From positions 248,001 to 312,000 of the forward strand of contig NZ_JARZFX010000003.1 in assembly GCF_036026595.1 (NCBI RefSeq): a stretch of DNA of 64,000 nt, read 5' to 3'. The notes under the pieces were generated by a model. It saw only the letters and a list, made by a program, of their open reading frames with translations, was not told the origin of the DNA and searched no databases. Source of the DNA: Virgibacillus_P tibetensis. Its GTDB lineage: Bacteria; Bacillota; Bacilli; Bacillales; Amphibacillaceae. This document shows, in pieces, positions 1 to 7,548 of this stretch. The translations under genes and the position numbers were made by a program. Numbering within the stretch: the stretch's first letter is position 1; each line of letters begins with the position of its first letter.

Positions 1-821
1 GTCAATTTATTTTCGAATACGAGTAAAGCTCCATACCCCAGTCCTATCGTGTAAGAAAGACCGACAAGAATTTTCATGGTTGGTTCAAACAACGCATCAA
101 TTTTGGCAACCTCGATATTCTTTTGATAAACATCATCGGTCATTTTTTCGAATCGGATTGCATCCTGTTTCTCCTGAACAAACGCACGAATTACTCTTAC
201 ACCCCGAATGGATTCCAGAACCTCGTTATTCATTTCTCCAAAAGCTGCTTGTGCCTTCGTAAAACGGGCATGAATAGCAGCACCATATTTATTCATTACC
301 ACTGCCATGACTGGTAATGGTATTAACGCAGCAAGTGTTAATTGCCAGCTGATGGTAAATCCCATAACTGCTACTATCATAAGCATGAAGATACTGGAGT
401 CAACCAGGGTCAAAACGCCAAAGCCAGCGGTAAGACTAATCGCTTTCAGGTCATTAGTAGCTCTCGCCATCAGGTCACCAGTACGATATTTTCCAAAAAA
501 CATTGGTGTCATTTTAAGGAAATGATCCATCAAACGGCTTCGAATCCATTTCTCCAGCAGTACTGCTCCTCCGAAAAGTGTATAATCCCATAAAAATGAA
601 ATTGCATAGTGTACAACCAGTAATACGAGATAACCTAAAATCAGGGATACTAACAGTTGCATCGTAAACGTTTCAAATTGGATGTGGTCAATAGAGTACC
701 CAATTAGCTTTGGTGGGACCAAGCCGATCGCACTTGCTATAATCAACGCAATAATAGCGAATAAATACCTTTTCCAGTAATGTTTGAAAAACCAATTTAA
801 TTTCTTGAACACCTCAAACAT
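1..821 (-). CDS. bmrC: Multidrug ABC transporter, BmrC/YheI type (N-terminal part, runs off the window)
   Basis: The reading frame starts at ATG 821 and stays open to base 1. It begins MFEVFKKLNWFFKHYWKR and shows the membrane domain of a type I ABC exporter, with motifs such as LVPPKLIGYSID, RTGDLMARATNDL and GFGVLTLVDSSIFM. From memory these match Bacillus YheI/BmrC along their length; the nucleotide-binding domain lies outside the window. BmrC pairs with BmrD as a heterodimeric drug exporter in the membrane. AAGGTGA lies 4 nt before the ATG. Upstream are a leader peptide, two terminators and a promoter (finding: attenuator). Only the first about 270 residues are visible, so the subunit assignment is good but not proven. 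Confidence 0.85.
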   Translation of the reverse strand, partial: MFEVFKKLNWFFKHYWKRYLFAIIALIIASAIGLVPPKLIGYSIDHIQFETFTMQLLVSLILGYLVLLVVHYAISFLWDYTLFGGAVLLEKWIRSRLMDHFLKMTPMFFGKYRTGDLMARATNDLKAISLTAGFGVLTLVDSSIFMLMIVAVMGFTISWQLTLAALIPLPVMAVVMNKYGAAIHARFTKAQAAFGEMNNEVLESIRGVRVIRAFVQEKQDAIRFEKMTDDVYQKNIEVAKIDALFEPTMKILVGLSYTIGLGYGALLVFENKL

Positions 822-860
822 TTAATCACCTTTTTTCTCTGTAAATTTCTCTAAACACAA

Positions 861-894
861 AAAAATGCATACGTCTACGCCGACGCATGCATTT
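861..894 (-). terminator. Second terminator hairpin in the bmrC leader
   Basis: In the leftward transcript a 13-bp stem (one G-U pair, arms 882-894 and 863-875) with a 6-nt loop is followed by a T run at 865-861. It lies between the leader peptide gene and bmrC, 40 nt before the bmrC start. A weaker 7-bp hairpin (901-907 with 920-926) stands just upstream of it. Confidence 0.75.
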
Positions 895-938
895 AAATAA
901 CAGGTTTCATTTTACACATAAACCTGCCCTGTAAATAA

Positions 939-966
939 CAAAAAGGCCACAGACAGATGTGGCCTT
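939..966 (-). terminator. Attenuator terminator with competing antiterminator
   Basis: A 9-bp perfect stem (958-966 with 943-951) is followed by T residues in the leftward transcript, giving a rho-independent terminator 30 nt after the leader peptide stop. The 3' arm sequence TGTGGCCTT also occurs inside the leader peptide gene (1027-1035). That copy can pair with the 5' arm instead, which would break the terminator. This is the arrangement expected for ribosome-mediated attenuation. Confidence 0.75.
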
Positions 967-995
967 GAAATGTATAAAACGAGTGATTATAAATG

Positions 996-1079
996 TTACA
1001 TGAATATAATCCTGCTATTTACGGTAAAGGCCACAGTAACTATTAAATTATTATTTCGCACACAATTAATGATTTGCAT
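996..1079 (-). CDS. BmrB-like leader peptide (27 aa)
   Basis: A short frame MQIINCVRNNN...IIFM ends at TAA 998-996. It has a very strong ribosome binding site, AGGAGG 8 nt before the ATG, and a sigma-A promoter just upstream. It is followed by a terminator and then bmrC. In Bacillus subtilis the bmrCD genes are preceded by the leader gene bmrB, whose translation controls read-through; the arrangement here is equivalent although this peptide is shorter than BmrB. The antiterminator strand (1027-1035) lies within the gene, so ribosome position would decide which hairpin forms. The peptide itself probably has no function beyond being translated. Confidence 0.7.
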   Translation of the reverse strand: MQIINCVRNNNLIVTVAFTVNSRIIFM

Positions 1080-1113
1080 AGTAGTGACCTCCTCTCGATT
1101 TAGATTCTCAATT

Positions 1114-1142
1114 ATTATAGTGTTTAGATAATTATAAGTCAA
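1114..1142 (-). promoter_or_regulatory. Sigma-A promoter of the bmrC leader
   Basis: TTGACT (1142-1137), a 17-bp spacer and TATAAT (1119-1114) form a near-consensus promoter reading left, about 35 bp before the leader peptide start. Confidence 0.8.
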
Positions 1143-1191
1143 CCATTTTTTAACTATTTAATTTTTTTCCTTCGCTCACTTCTTTTAAAGT

Positions 1192-1223
1192 AAAAGCCTG
1201 ACAGTTTTAATAGCTGTCAGGCT
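1192..1223 (-). terminator. Terminator of nirK
   Basis: A 10-bp perfect stem (1195-1204 with 1214-1223) is followed by TTTT in the leftward direction, 12 bp after the nirK stop codon. Confidence 0.8.
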
Positions 1224-1235
1224 CGATCTTACTTT

Positions 1236-2315
1236 TTAGTGACCACTAACTTCTGAACCATCATCCAACCCATCAGCAGTTACTTTAATAAAACCTACTG
1301 CTCCTTTTGTTGCATGGTTGAATTGATGTGTTACAAATGGGTAAAGCCCTTCTTCTTTAACTGTAAACTCTACTACTGCTCCGCCACTAGCTGGCAGCAT
1401 CACTGTTTGCATTCCTTCAAAATGATTAGCAGGGTTTCCATCGATATATACATCATCAAAGATGGTTCCAACAACGTGGAAGCTGCTTACTTCATTTGGT
1501 CCTACATTGTTTATATAGATACGAACTTTATCGCCCACCTTAGCAAGTAAAGGTTCATCCTTAACAGCAGTTACAGTACCATTTGTGTTCGGCTGACCTT
1601 CATGTAATGCCTTTGTTGAGAACACTACTTGTGAAGGTACATTGTTGGTCATATCGTCTAAATCATTGTATCTGTACCATTCATTTTGAATAACAACATA
1701 TTCTTTATCCACTTCATTATCCGTTGGGTAACCTTCATCTGGCTGAACAATAATTACCCCGTGCATACCGTTAGCAATGTGAGATAATATAGGATCAGTT
1801 CCACAGTGGTACATGAATACACCTGGTTTTGTAGCTTGATAAGAAAACGTTCCTTCTTCGTTCGGTCCTACGTCAGCAAAGCCTTTATCCGGAGCAGTGT
1901 GTACTGCGTGAAAGTCCATACTGTGTGGAATTGCAGGATCCATATTATCCATTGTGAAATGTATGGTGTCCCCTTCATTTACTACAACTAGTGGACCAGG
2001 AGCTTCTCCATTAAACGTCCATGCTTTATACACATATCCTTCTTCGATTTCAATATCTGTAATTTGAGATGTCATTTTAACATAGACATCTGTGCCGTCA
2101 CGTTCCATTTCTACTGGTACAGGCTCTTGATTCAAATCTTTATGTGGTGCAATCACTTCAGACTCTTTCTTCTCTGCATTTACTGTTTCAACCGTGTTTT
2201 CCATATCAAGAGATTCCTCAGATTGAGCGTCCTTTGTAACATCTCCGCATGCAGATAACAATAGAACACTTATACTCATACCTACAACTAGACCATAACT
2301 TAACTTTTTAAACAT
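1236..2315 (-). CDS. nirK: Copper-containing nitrite reductase, lipoprotein form
   Basis: NirK reduces nitrite to nitric oxide on the outer face of the membrane. The protein (359 aa) begins with a lipoprotein signal whose lipobox LLSAC puts the modified cysteine at residue 23. It then has two cupredoxin domains. Copper-site motifs are visible: PHSMDFH (type 1 and type 2 His plus the catalytic Asp), MYHCGT (His and Cys), SHIANGMHG (His and Met) and FHVVGTIFD (type 2 His). The frame can be opened at GTG 2324, but that codon overlaps the SD AGAGGTGAG; ATG 2315 has correct spacing and is preferred. It is followed by a terminator and preceded by an FNR-type promoter shared in design with the nitric oxide reductase operon 3 kb away. 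Confidence 0.93.
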   Translation of the reverse strand: MFKKLSYGLVVGMSISVLLLSACGDVTKDAQSEESLDMENTVETVNAEKKESEVIAPHKDLNQEPVPVEMERDGTDVYVKMTSQITDIEIEEGYVYKAWTFNGEAPGPLVVVNEGDTIHFTMDNMDPAIPHSMDFHAVHTAPDKGFADVGPNEEGTFSYQATKPGVFMYHCGTDPILSHIANGMHGVIIVQPDEGYPTDNEVDKEYVVIQNEWYRYNDLDDMTNNVPSQVVFSTKALHEGQPNTNGTVTAVKDEPLLAKVGDKVRIYINNVGPNEVSSFHVVGTIFDDVYIDGNPANHFEGMQTVMLPASGGAVVEFTVKEEGLYPFVTHQFNHATKGAVGFIKVTADGLDDGSEVSGH

Positions 2316-2442
2316 TCTGCTCACCTCTTATTATTATTTAATAGTAGATAAGTTCAAAAGTCCTCCACCCAATCAGTGAACTGGTCTGCGGTTAAGTCTT
2401 TGTCATCTGCTTGACTGAATGGTTATCTTATCTCTTGACTTA

Positions 2443-2485
2443 AGTATAGTCTGTAAGCACTAGCCTACACGTGATATAAATCACA
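2443..2485 (-). promoter_or_regulatory. FNR/CRP-type box and -10 element of nirK
   Basis: The palindrome CGTGA-N6-TCACA (2470-2485) differs in one base from TGTGA-N6-TCACA, the site of Fnr/Crp-family activators. TATACT (2448-2443) lies so that the box centre is 32 bp from the -10 centre, the class II position (-41.5). No good -35 hexamer is present, as expected for an activator-dependent promoter. The predicted start is near 2436, leaving a leader of about 120 nt. Confidence 0.7.
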
Positions 2486-2721
2486 TCTAACATGCTCATT
2501 TGTGAACAATATTTGTCTGATGTAAATATAGTAAAAACTATTGCAACAGTGTTAATACAGAGTATTAATTATAAAAATGTATGTGATTTTTTCACATGTT
2601 AAATATCCATATTATGTTATTTAATGAAACTAAAGGTTTATAGTTAGTTACAAGAGAAATTAGTAATACCTCTCTCGTATTTAGGCTCTTTTCATACGTA
2701 TTATTTTTTTAATTCTCATAC

Positions 2722-3155
2722 TTGATATAAAAGGCGAAGTAATGAAAGTTTAAATTCTGCTGTTATTGAGTGTGGCTTTCTCATTTCACTGCGGAAATAC
2801 ACTTCGCTAGTGTTGTGCTCTGTTATATATTTATCTCTAACTTAAATTCATAAATTTTCGCTTTTTGTGATTGTTGACTGGAGCGGAGGGCAGTCGACTC
2901 CTGCAGGAACAGCACGTGTCTGAAGACCCCACAGCGGTGGTTTGTGGGGATGGAAGGCTAAAAACGCGACGTCCTGTCGCAACGCCTTCATGACTAACAT
3001 CCTGTTAGCCCGAGGCTGAAGCCGTGCCCTGCGGCAAAGAAAACACTGCAAAGCGAATGAAATGAAGCTGAGCAGATGTTGCACTTGTACCCGGAGTGGT
3101 GAAAGCGACTGCCCGGAGCGGAAATCAACATTGCAGTTACTTCGTCTTATATAGA
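2722..3155. repeat. Interspersed repeat family A, copy 1 (MITE-like)
   Basis: The block is bounded by inverted ends: TATAAAAGGCGAAGTAA at 2725-2741 and its near-complement around 3136-3153 (15 of 17 positions). The interior contains GACTCCTGC..GGAACAGCACG, a GAAGACCCC segment, GCAAAGAAAACACTGCAAAG and GATGTTGCACTTGTACCCGG. The same interior recurs at 14.9, 21.2 and 33.0 kb. It holds no credible gene. A further shared tail (TTTTCGGTGGGGCGAGTAA, then GGTACA repeats) runs to about 3252. The rest of the gap between nirK and the next gene (2486-2721) is AT-rich without a gene. Confidence 0.75.
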
Positions 3156-3292
3156 GCTTGTGTCAAAAACAACATTTCTTTTCGGTGGGGCGAGTAACTT
3201 CAAAGTGCATCACTGATATTAGTACCGAGTTTTCTCAGGTACAGGTACAGTGCAAGATCTTATAAATACAGCCTGTATTTAAAAGAATAAAT

Positions 3293-3853
3293 CTATGATT
3301 TCACCTCTGATTGATCGGTAAACACTACCTGCACCAAATAGATGATCATTGCGGCTGTCAGTATTAGCAGGGCCCATCCCAGCGCCCGCTGCTGCACTAA
3401 CAGATAATTATTACAAATCTGGATTGGGGTATCGATATACAACCATGCCATTAATCCGAACATAGGTAAGTAGTTCAAATAAACGAAACTTTTAGCTAAT
3501 GAATGGAGTTTATGCCAGCTATCACGTAGTGGGATACCTACTAGCAGAGGTAGACCGGCAAATTTAAATAACTGAATATACAATACAGTAAGTGACTCAT
3601 CCAGTGCACGTGGAAGCATCCAGTACATTGATATAAAAACAACAAGTACAATGCCTGGAATGCCGTTAGCATTCCATTTATCAAAAAAACCTTTATACTT
3701 TATGATTACTTTCTTTCCAATCAACCATCCAACCAGTATTAACATTGGTAATTGAACTAGCATATGCAGTACCATAATTGATTCCATATAAACCGATACA
3801 GAGGGGATAAGTAATATAATATACAAGAATATACCAATCGACGTCTGCTTCAA
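3293..3853 (-). CDS. Membrane protein of the nitric oxide reductase operon
   Basis: This 186-aa protein is almost entirely hydrophobic, with about five membrane segments and a short charged C terminus. It starts at TTG 3853, with GGGGGAG 5 nt upstream, 38 bp after the oxidase-like catalytic subunit, so it is the third gene of that operon. I do not recognise the family with certainty. His-bearing hydrophobic stretches near the N terminus (MVLHMLVQLPML) are loosely reminiscent of CtaG-type assembly proteins. Given its position, a role in assembly or stability of the reductase is the simplest guess, but this is inference. Confidence 0.75.
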   Translation of the reverse strand: MKQTSIGIFLYIILLIPSVSVYMESIMVLHMLVQLPMLILVGWLIGKKVIIKYKGFFDKWNANGIPGIVLVVFISMYWMLPRALDESLTVLYIQLFKFAGLPLLVGIPLRDSWHKLHSLAKSFVYLNYLPMFGLMAWLYIDTPIQICNNYLLVQQRALGWALLILTAAMIIYLVQVVFTDQSEVKS

Positions 3854-3891
3854 ATTGCTCCCCCCATTTTTCTATTAAATATCTGTTTTAT

Positions 3892-5370
3892 CTAGGCAAG
3901 CTTCTTACCTTTATATACATTATCAGTTTTATTCCTCTTTCCAATATAGCGAATGAAATGAAGAATAAAAACAGCTAACGAAAATACAGCCAGTGCCCCT
4001 GCTGCAGCACCAAAATTTGCAGGTGCCATCCACTCTGGAAAATGAGTTGCCCATCTTCTTGGTGTGCTCAGCGCGCCTGAAACAAGGAAGGACCCACTAA
4101 CACCAATAATAGCTGCTGTATAACCGATGAATGCTAGTTTATCAATAAGTGTTGTTGTTATATTACTATCCTCCTTTGCGATGTAATACATAAAGCCGAA
4201 TATCATTGCACAAGCTCCAAGGCCCATATACATATGGAAATGCCCTGGTACCCACTTTGTATTGTGCATCACATGATTTACGACAATAGTCGCATCAACT
4301 ATTGCCGGCACAACTCCAACTACCCAACCGAACATCGACAGAAAAATTAACCCTGAACCCATATCCCATTTGATTCCTGATTTATAAACAATCATCAATG
4401 CCCCATAGGCTGTAATTACGAGTACAGGCAGACCGTTTGCATAGGAGAGAACCTGACCCATAATTAGCATCCATTTCGGCATAGCAGTATCCATTAACAT
4501 ATGATGCGTATATATAACAAGTGTAAATACTGTTGACATTGTCCAGGCAATTAAAAATGGCTTATTTACCTTCCATGGACGATTTGTATACTTTGACAAT
4601 ATTTCATAAACAGCTATTACACCCATATAAATTATAGAATTAGCAAAAATATGCCCAAATGCAAAGGTCAGATTTTTTGCTAAAAGTGGGTCAAAAGTAA
4701 ATGCCGGATTTATTACATTGATAACATTCATAATCAATACTATAGCTCCTGCAGTTAAAGCGCTTACGTTTACAATCGTAACCATTGTACTTGCGACAAC
4801 AGTACTCGGTGGGGAATCCTTCTCTGCTTTTTTCCCAGAAATTACATCCCATCCCAATCCTTTAGAAAGGCTTCCATACTTTCTAATAATTGCTCTACCC
4901 GTATCTAAAAATAAAAGTAGAAAACCAATACCAAGGATTAACATTCCGAATAAATATAACAATGCTCCCGTTGTACCCCAGGCATTACCTGAAAGTGCCG
5001 GCAAGGGATAAAGGAAGGTCCAGGCACTAGCATATTCAAAAGAGAAAACGCCAATGATTACCATAAGAACTCCAATCGTAAATAAAACTAAATTCCATAA
5101 GAAAACTTTCGTTGATAACTCTACATATTTCCGTAAGAAATACCACATTACAGAAGACGCTGCTAATGCTGAAGCTCCAATCATTCCTGTGCCATGAATC
5201 GTCAAAAATTGATAGAAAGATGCAGGCGGTAAATTCAAAACGCCCCCTTGGGCCAACAGCATTAATATCCCAAAAATCATCATTACTAAAATTACAATTC
5301 CTCCAAAAGATAAATATGTAACGATGAGATTATTACTTGATCTTGAAATCTTTTGTTTCATGGTATCCAT
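3892..5370 (-). CDS. CuA-type nitric oxide reductase, catalytic subunit (heme-copper oxidase superfamily)
   Basis: This 492-aa, roughly 12-helix protein has the heme and metal ligands of the superfamily: His59 (TIHGTG) and His379 for low-spin heme, His377 (PGHFH) for the active-site heme, and His240, His289 and His290 for the second metal. Oxygen-reducing enzymes usually have a tyrosine cross-linked four residues after the His240 equivalent (GHPEVY). Here the segment is GHIFANSIIY, with Asn at that place. Loss of this tyrosine is typical of NO reductases. With nirK next door and a CuA subunit in the same operon, this fits the Bacillus azotoformans-type CuANOR that reduces NO to N2O. A ba3-like oxidase is the alternative. 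An SD of G residues precedes ATG 5370. Confidence 0.85.
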   Translation of the reverse strand: MDTMKQKISRSSNNLIVTYLSFGGIVILVMMIFGILMLLAQGGVLNLPPASFYQFLTIHGTGMIGASALAASSVMWYFLRKYVELSTKVFLWNLVLFTIGVLMVIIGVFSFEYASAWTFLYPLPALSGNAWGTTGALLYLFGMLILGIGFLLLFLDTGRAIIRKYGSLSKGLGWDVISGKKAEKDSPPSTVVASTMVTIVNVSALTAGAIVLIMNVINVINPAFTFDPLLAKNLTFAFGHIFANSIIYMGVIAVYEILSKYTNRPWKVNKPFLIAWTMSTVFTLVIYTHHMLMDTAMPKWMLIMGQVLSYANGLPVLVITAYGALMIVYKSGIKWDMGSGLIFLSMFGWVVGVVPAIVDATIVVNHVMHNTKWVPGHFHMYMGLGACAMIFGFMYYIAKEDSNITTTLIDKLAFIGYTAAIIGVSGSFLVSGALSTPRRWATHFPEWMAPANFGAAAGALAVFSLAVFILHFIRYIGKRNKTDNVYKGKKLA

Positions 5371-5388
5371 ATAGTTCCCCCCCCTAAG

Positions 5389-5913
5389 TTAATCCGTTAC
5401 CTCTATTTCCATAACCATTAAATGATGTGCTAACCCACAATACTCCATACATAGAATTTTATATGTCCCAGGCTGTTCAAATGTTATATATACTTTATTC
5501 GTATACTCAGGCATAGCCTGTGTTTGTGCTATTAAATTTAAATTCTTATCATAAATTCCAAATCCATGAGTAACATCAGCACTCGTTACATGGAACTCAA
5601 TTGGCTCCCCTGTTTTAAATTGAGTTTCACTTATATTCCAGCCAAACTGCAATGCCTCTACATCAACAATCTCCGGTTCACGGCCCTCCCCATATGCTGG
5701 TTGATTATATGGCAGGTCTCTAAGTGTGTAAATGGTAATTATTAAAAAGAAAATGATAAGTGCAGATCCATAAAATGTACGGGCCTTGTACCATTTCTTC
5801 TTAATCGGCTCATAATCTTTTTTCTCTGTTGAATTCATTGCGACAAATGCAAATACAGCAGTCACAATTAACATAAAGAACAAACTTGTAACCCACGCTG
5901 CTGTTTGAACCAT
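5389..5913 (-). CDS. CuA-containing subunit II of the nitric oxide reductase
   Basis: First gene of the operon, 174 aa. It has two N-terminal hydrophobic segments (about 5-26 and 47-64), then an extracellular cupredoxin domain. The binuclear CuA centre is complete: His116 (VTHGF), Cys155 and Cys159 (CMEYC), His163 and Met166. It would accept electrons from a c-type cytochrome or from menaquinol and pass them to the catalytic subunit encoded 18 bp downstream. The start ATG 5913 has AAGGGGG 7 nt upstream. The FNR-type promoter upstream matches that of nirK. Confidence 0.88.
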   Translation of the reverse strand: MVQTAAWVTSLFFMLIVTAVFAFVAMNSTEKKDYEPIKKKWYKARTFYGSALIIFFLIITIYTLRDLPYNQPAYGEGREPEIVDVEALQFGWNISETQFKTGEPIEFHVTSADVTHGFGIYDKNLNLIAQTQAMPEYTNKVYITFEQPGTYKILCMEYCGLAHHLMVMEIEVTD

Positions 5914-5961
5914 AAAAATACCCCCTTTATTCTAATATCCAGTACGGTATTAGTTAAAGAA

Positions 5962-6004
5962 AGCATACGTAAAATCATGAGTGCAGCCAGTGACCAAAGT
6001 CACA
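5962..6004 (-). promoter_or_regulatory. FNR/CRP-type box and -10 element of the NOR operon
   Basis: AGTGA-N6-TCACA (5989-6004) is a one-mismatch FNR/CRP-type palindrome. TATGCT (5967-5962) is the -10 candidate, with centre-to-centre distance 32 bp, exactly as in front of nirK. Predicted start near 5955, about 40 nt before the first gene. Confidence 0.68.
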
Positions 6005-6136
6005 AATAAGCCATATATAAGTTATTTTATTTATCATAGTTATTACTATTAATATAAGGGAAAGTTAACAGGGCACGTATAACTCTGCCTCCAAGTCATT
6101 GTGTGCCCTATTATCAATTTATAATTATTAATACAA

Positions 6137-6178
6137 AAAAAAGAGAAAAACTCATTTACATTCAGAGTTTCTCTTTTA
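6137..6178. terminator. Terminator of the small zinc-finger gene
   Basis: AAAAGAGAAA-type arms and an inner GAGT/ACTC pair flank a loop of about 10 nt; the leftward strand ends in a long T run. It lies directly after the stop codon of the gene at 6180. Confidence 0.7.
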
Positions 6179-6179
6179 G

Positions 6180-6407
6180 TTAAACACCTGCATTATTCTT
6201 AAGGCTGAGACCTAGATTAACCATGTTTTCAACTTTTTCACAAGAAACATTGGTAGAGAGGGAAATTTCTTCAACAGATACATGCGGATTTTTTCTAATA
6301 AGACTTCTAACTCTGTCACTTTCCACAAGACACGTTGAGCACATCATAAATGGACTTGTTTCCATCGGCTCTTTACACAGTCGACAATTTCGAACAAATT
6401 CTCCCAT
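6180..6407 (-). CDS. Small zinc-finger/HTH protein, YvyF-like
   Basis: The 75-aa protein has two Cys pairs, CRLCKEP and MMCSTCL, which would bind a zinc ion. A short helical region follows (VRSLIRKNPHVSVEEISLSTNVS) that resembles a helix-turn-helix segment. Proteins of this layout include the flagellar-operon protein YvyF, but this copy stands alone next to denitrification genes. The frame could open at GTG 6416, but that codon is within the SD AAAGGGTGA; ATG 6407 is preferred. Function unknown; DNA or protein binding is inferred from the fold only. Confidence 0.75.
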   Translation of the reverse strand: MGEFVRNCRLCKEPMETSPFMMCSTCLVESDRVRSLIRKNPHVSVEEISLSTNVSCEKVENMVNLGLSLKNNAGV

Positions 6408-6639
6408 TAATCTCACCCTTTATAATGTTATTTCCTTCATAATACACCATTCCACATGACCAGACAATCTAATTTTCTGATTTTTTGAAAAATGAGTCGA
6501 TAGTCACGCAGCCTGTTTTTTGGGGGTTCAATTACAATTGTAATTTATTATTTTAAGTAAATTTTTTATTAAGAGGGAGATGAAGGCCTTTCGAAAGTGA
6601 AAATAAATGATACTCTTAGAAAATATGAACTGTTTTAGT

Positions 6640-6785
6640 TGTGTGAGGAATTTTCGCTGAACCAAAACGTCGTGTTTGACGAAACTGCACATGTCCGAAG
6701 CCCCCGAAAGAAACATTCTTTGCTGCTGGAGAGGCTGAAGCCGTACCCCACGGAAAGCGAAGTATGCTACCGTAGTGAATCCAAT
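6640..6785. repeat. Decayed fragment of repeat family A
   Basis: Short matches to family A remain (GCACATGTCCGAAGCCCCC, GAGGCTGAAGCCGTACCCC) in a degraded block without inverted ends. The surrounding gap 6408-6881 contains no gene. Confidence 0.5.
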
Positions 6786-6881
6786 TACTCAACTTTTTTT
6801 AGATAATAATGTACATTAAGGTCCAAAAACGTTATATTTTTAGATAAAGAATTTTATTTAGAATTAGAGGAGTTGAAAGAT

Positions 6882-7436
6882 GTGTATATAGATGAAATGC
6901 TGAATTATAACAAACAATTTGTTGAAGGTAAAGCGTACGAAACATATAAAACCGGAAGTATACCAAACAAACGAATGGTTATTTTTACTTGTATGGAATC
7001 ACGCTTAGTAGAGTTACTTCCCAAGTCTTTAAATATCCAAAATGGGGATGTTAAGATGGTTAAAAATGCTGGGGCGATCATTCGCAAACCTTTCGATAGT
7101 ATAATGAAAAGTATCCTCGTAGCTGTATACGAGCTGGAAGCCAAAGAAGTTACAGTTATCGGGCACCATGACTGTGGCATGTCTCATGTTGACCCAAGTG
7201 CATTAGTTGAGAAGATGGCAAATCGGGGAATATCACAAGAAACATTACATGCACTTACCCATGCAGGTATTGATTTTCAGGATGAATTTCACGGTTTCGA
7301 TACCGTAGAAGAATCTGTAGAGCAAAGTGTTGCTATTATCCGCAATCACCCCCTTCTCCCCCCTGAAGTTAAAGTACATGGTTTAGTTATTGATCCTGGT
7401 ACTGGTAAAGTCGATGTGGTAACAAAGGATAACTAA
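6882..7436 (+). CDS. Beta-class carbonic anhydrase (YtiB-like)
   Basis: Beta carbonic anhydrases interconvert CO2 and bicarbonate with a zinc held by two Cys and one His. With GTG 6882 as start (AGGAG 9 nt upstream; the TTG at 6873 touches the SD) the protein is 184 aa and collinear with B. subtilis YtiB. Zinc ligands are Cys37 (FTCMESR), His95 and Cys98 (HHDCG). The usual Asp-Arg pair of the family, in C-x-D-x-R, appears here as Glu39 and Arg41, an unusual Asp-to-Glu change at a residue that gates the zinc site. The gene stands alone and has its own terminator. Confidence 0.85.
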   Translation: MYIDEMLNYNKQFVEGKAYETYKTGSIPNKRMVIFTCMESRLVELLPKSLNIQNGDVKMVKNAGAIIRKPFDSIMKSILVAVYELEAKEVTVIGHHDCGMSHVDPSALVEKMANRGISQETLHALTHAGIDFQDEFHGFDTVEESVEQSVAIIRNHPLLPPEVKVHGLVIDPGTGKVDVVTKDN

Positions 7437-7447
7437 GAATAACAGAG

Positions 7448-7482
7448 AACTACTACATGCGTACATGTGGTAGTTTTTTTGT
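7448..7482 (+). terminator. Terminator of the carbonic anhydrase gene
   Basis: A 12-bp stem (7448-7459 with 7464-7475, one mismatch pair) with a 4-nt loop is followed by a T run. Confidence 0.85.
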
Positions 7483-7487
7483 TTTAG

Positions 7488-7516
7488 ACATATTTCCTGC
7501 TTATTTTCACATACTA
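7488..7516 (+). promoter_or_regulatory. Sigma-G-like promoter of the ger operon
   Basis: ACATA (7488-7492), 17 bp, CATACTA (7510-7516) fits the forespore sigma-G pattern (GNATR, 17-18 bp, CATNNTA) with one mismatch in the -35. It is placed correctly for a germination receptor operon, which sigma-G normally transcribes. Confidence 0.5.
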
Positions 7517-7548
7517 ACTTACTAGCGATAGTTTAGTTGGGGGTACTT

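Noticed and set aside
2582..2596. TGTGA-N5-TCACA, a second FNR-like palindrome upstream of nirK
   Set aside because: Spacing is 5 instead of 6 bp and it has no -10 element at the right distance; kept only as a weak possibility.
2848..3084. 78-aa open frame on the minus strand, and similar frames at 14875-15159, 21168-21476 and 32894-33118
   Set aside because: All lie inside family A repeats, are not conserved as intact frames between copies, and lack ribosome binding sites; they follow from the G+C-rich repeat interior.
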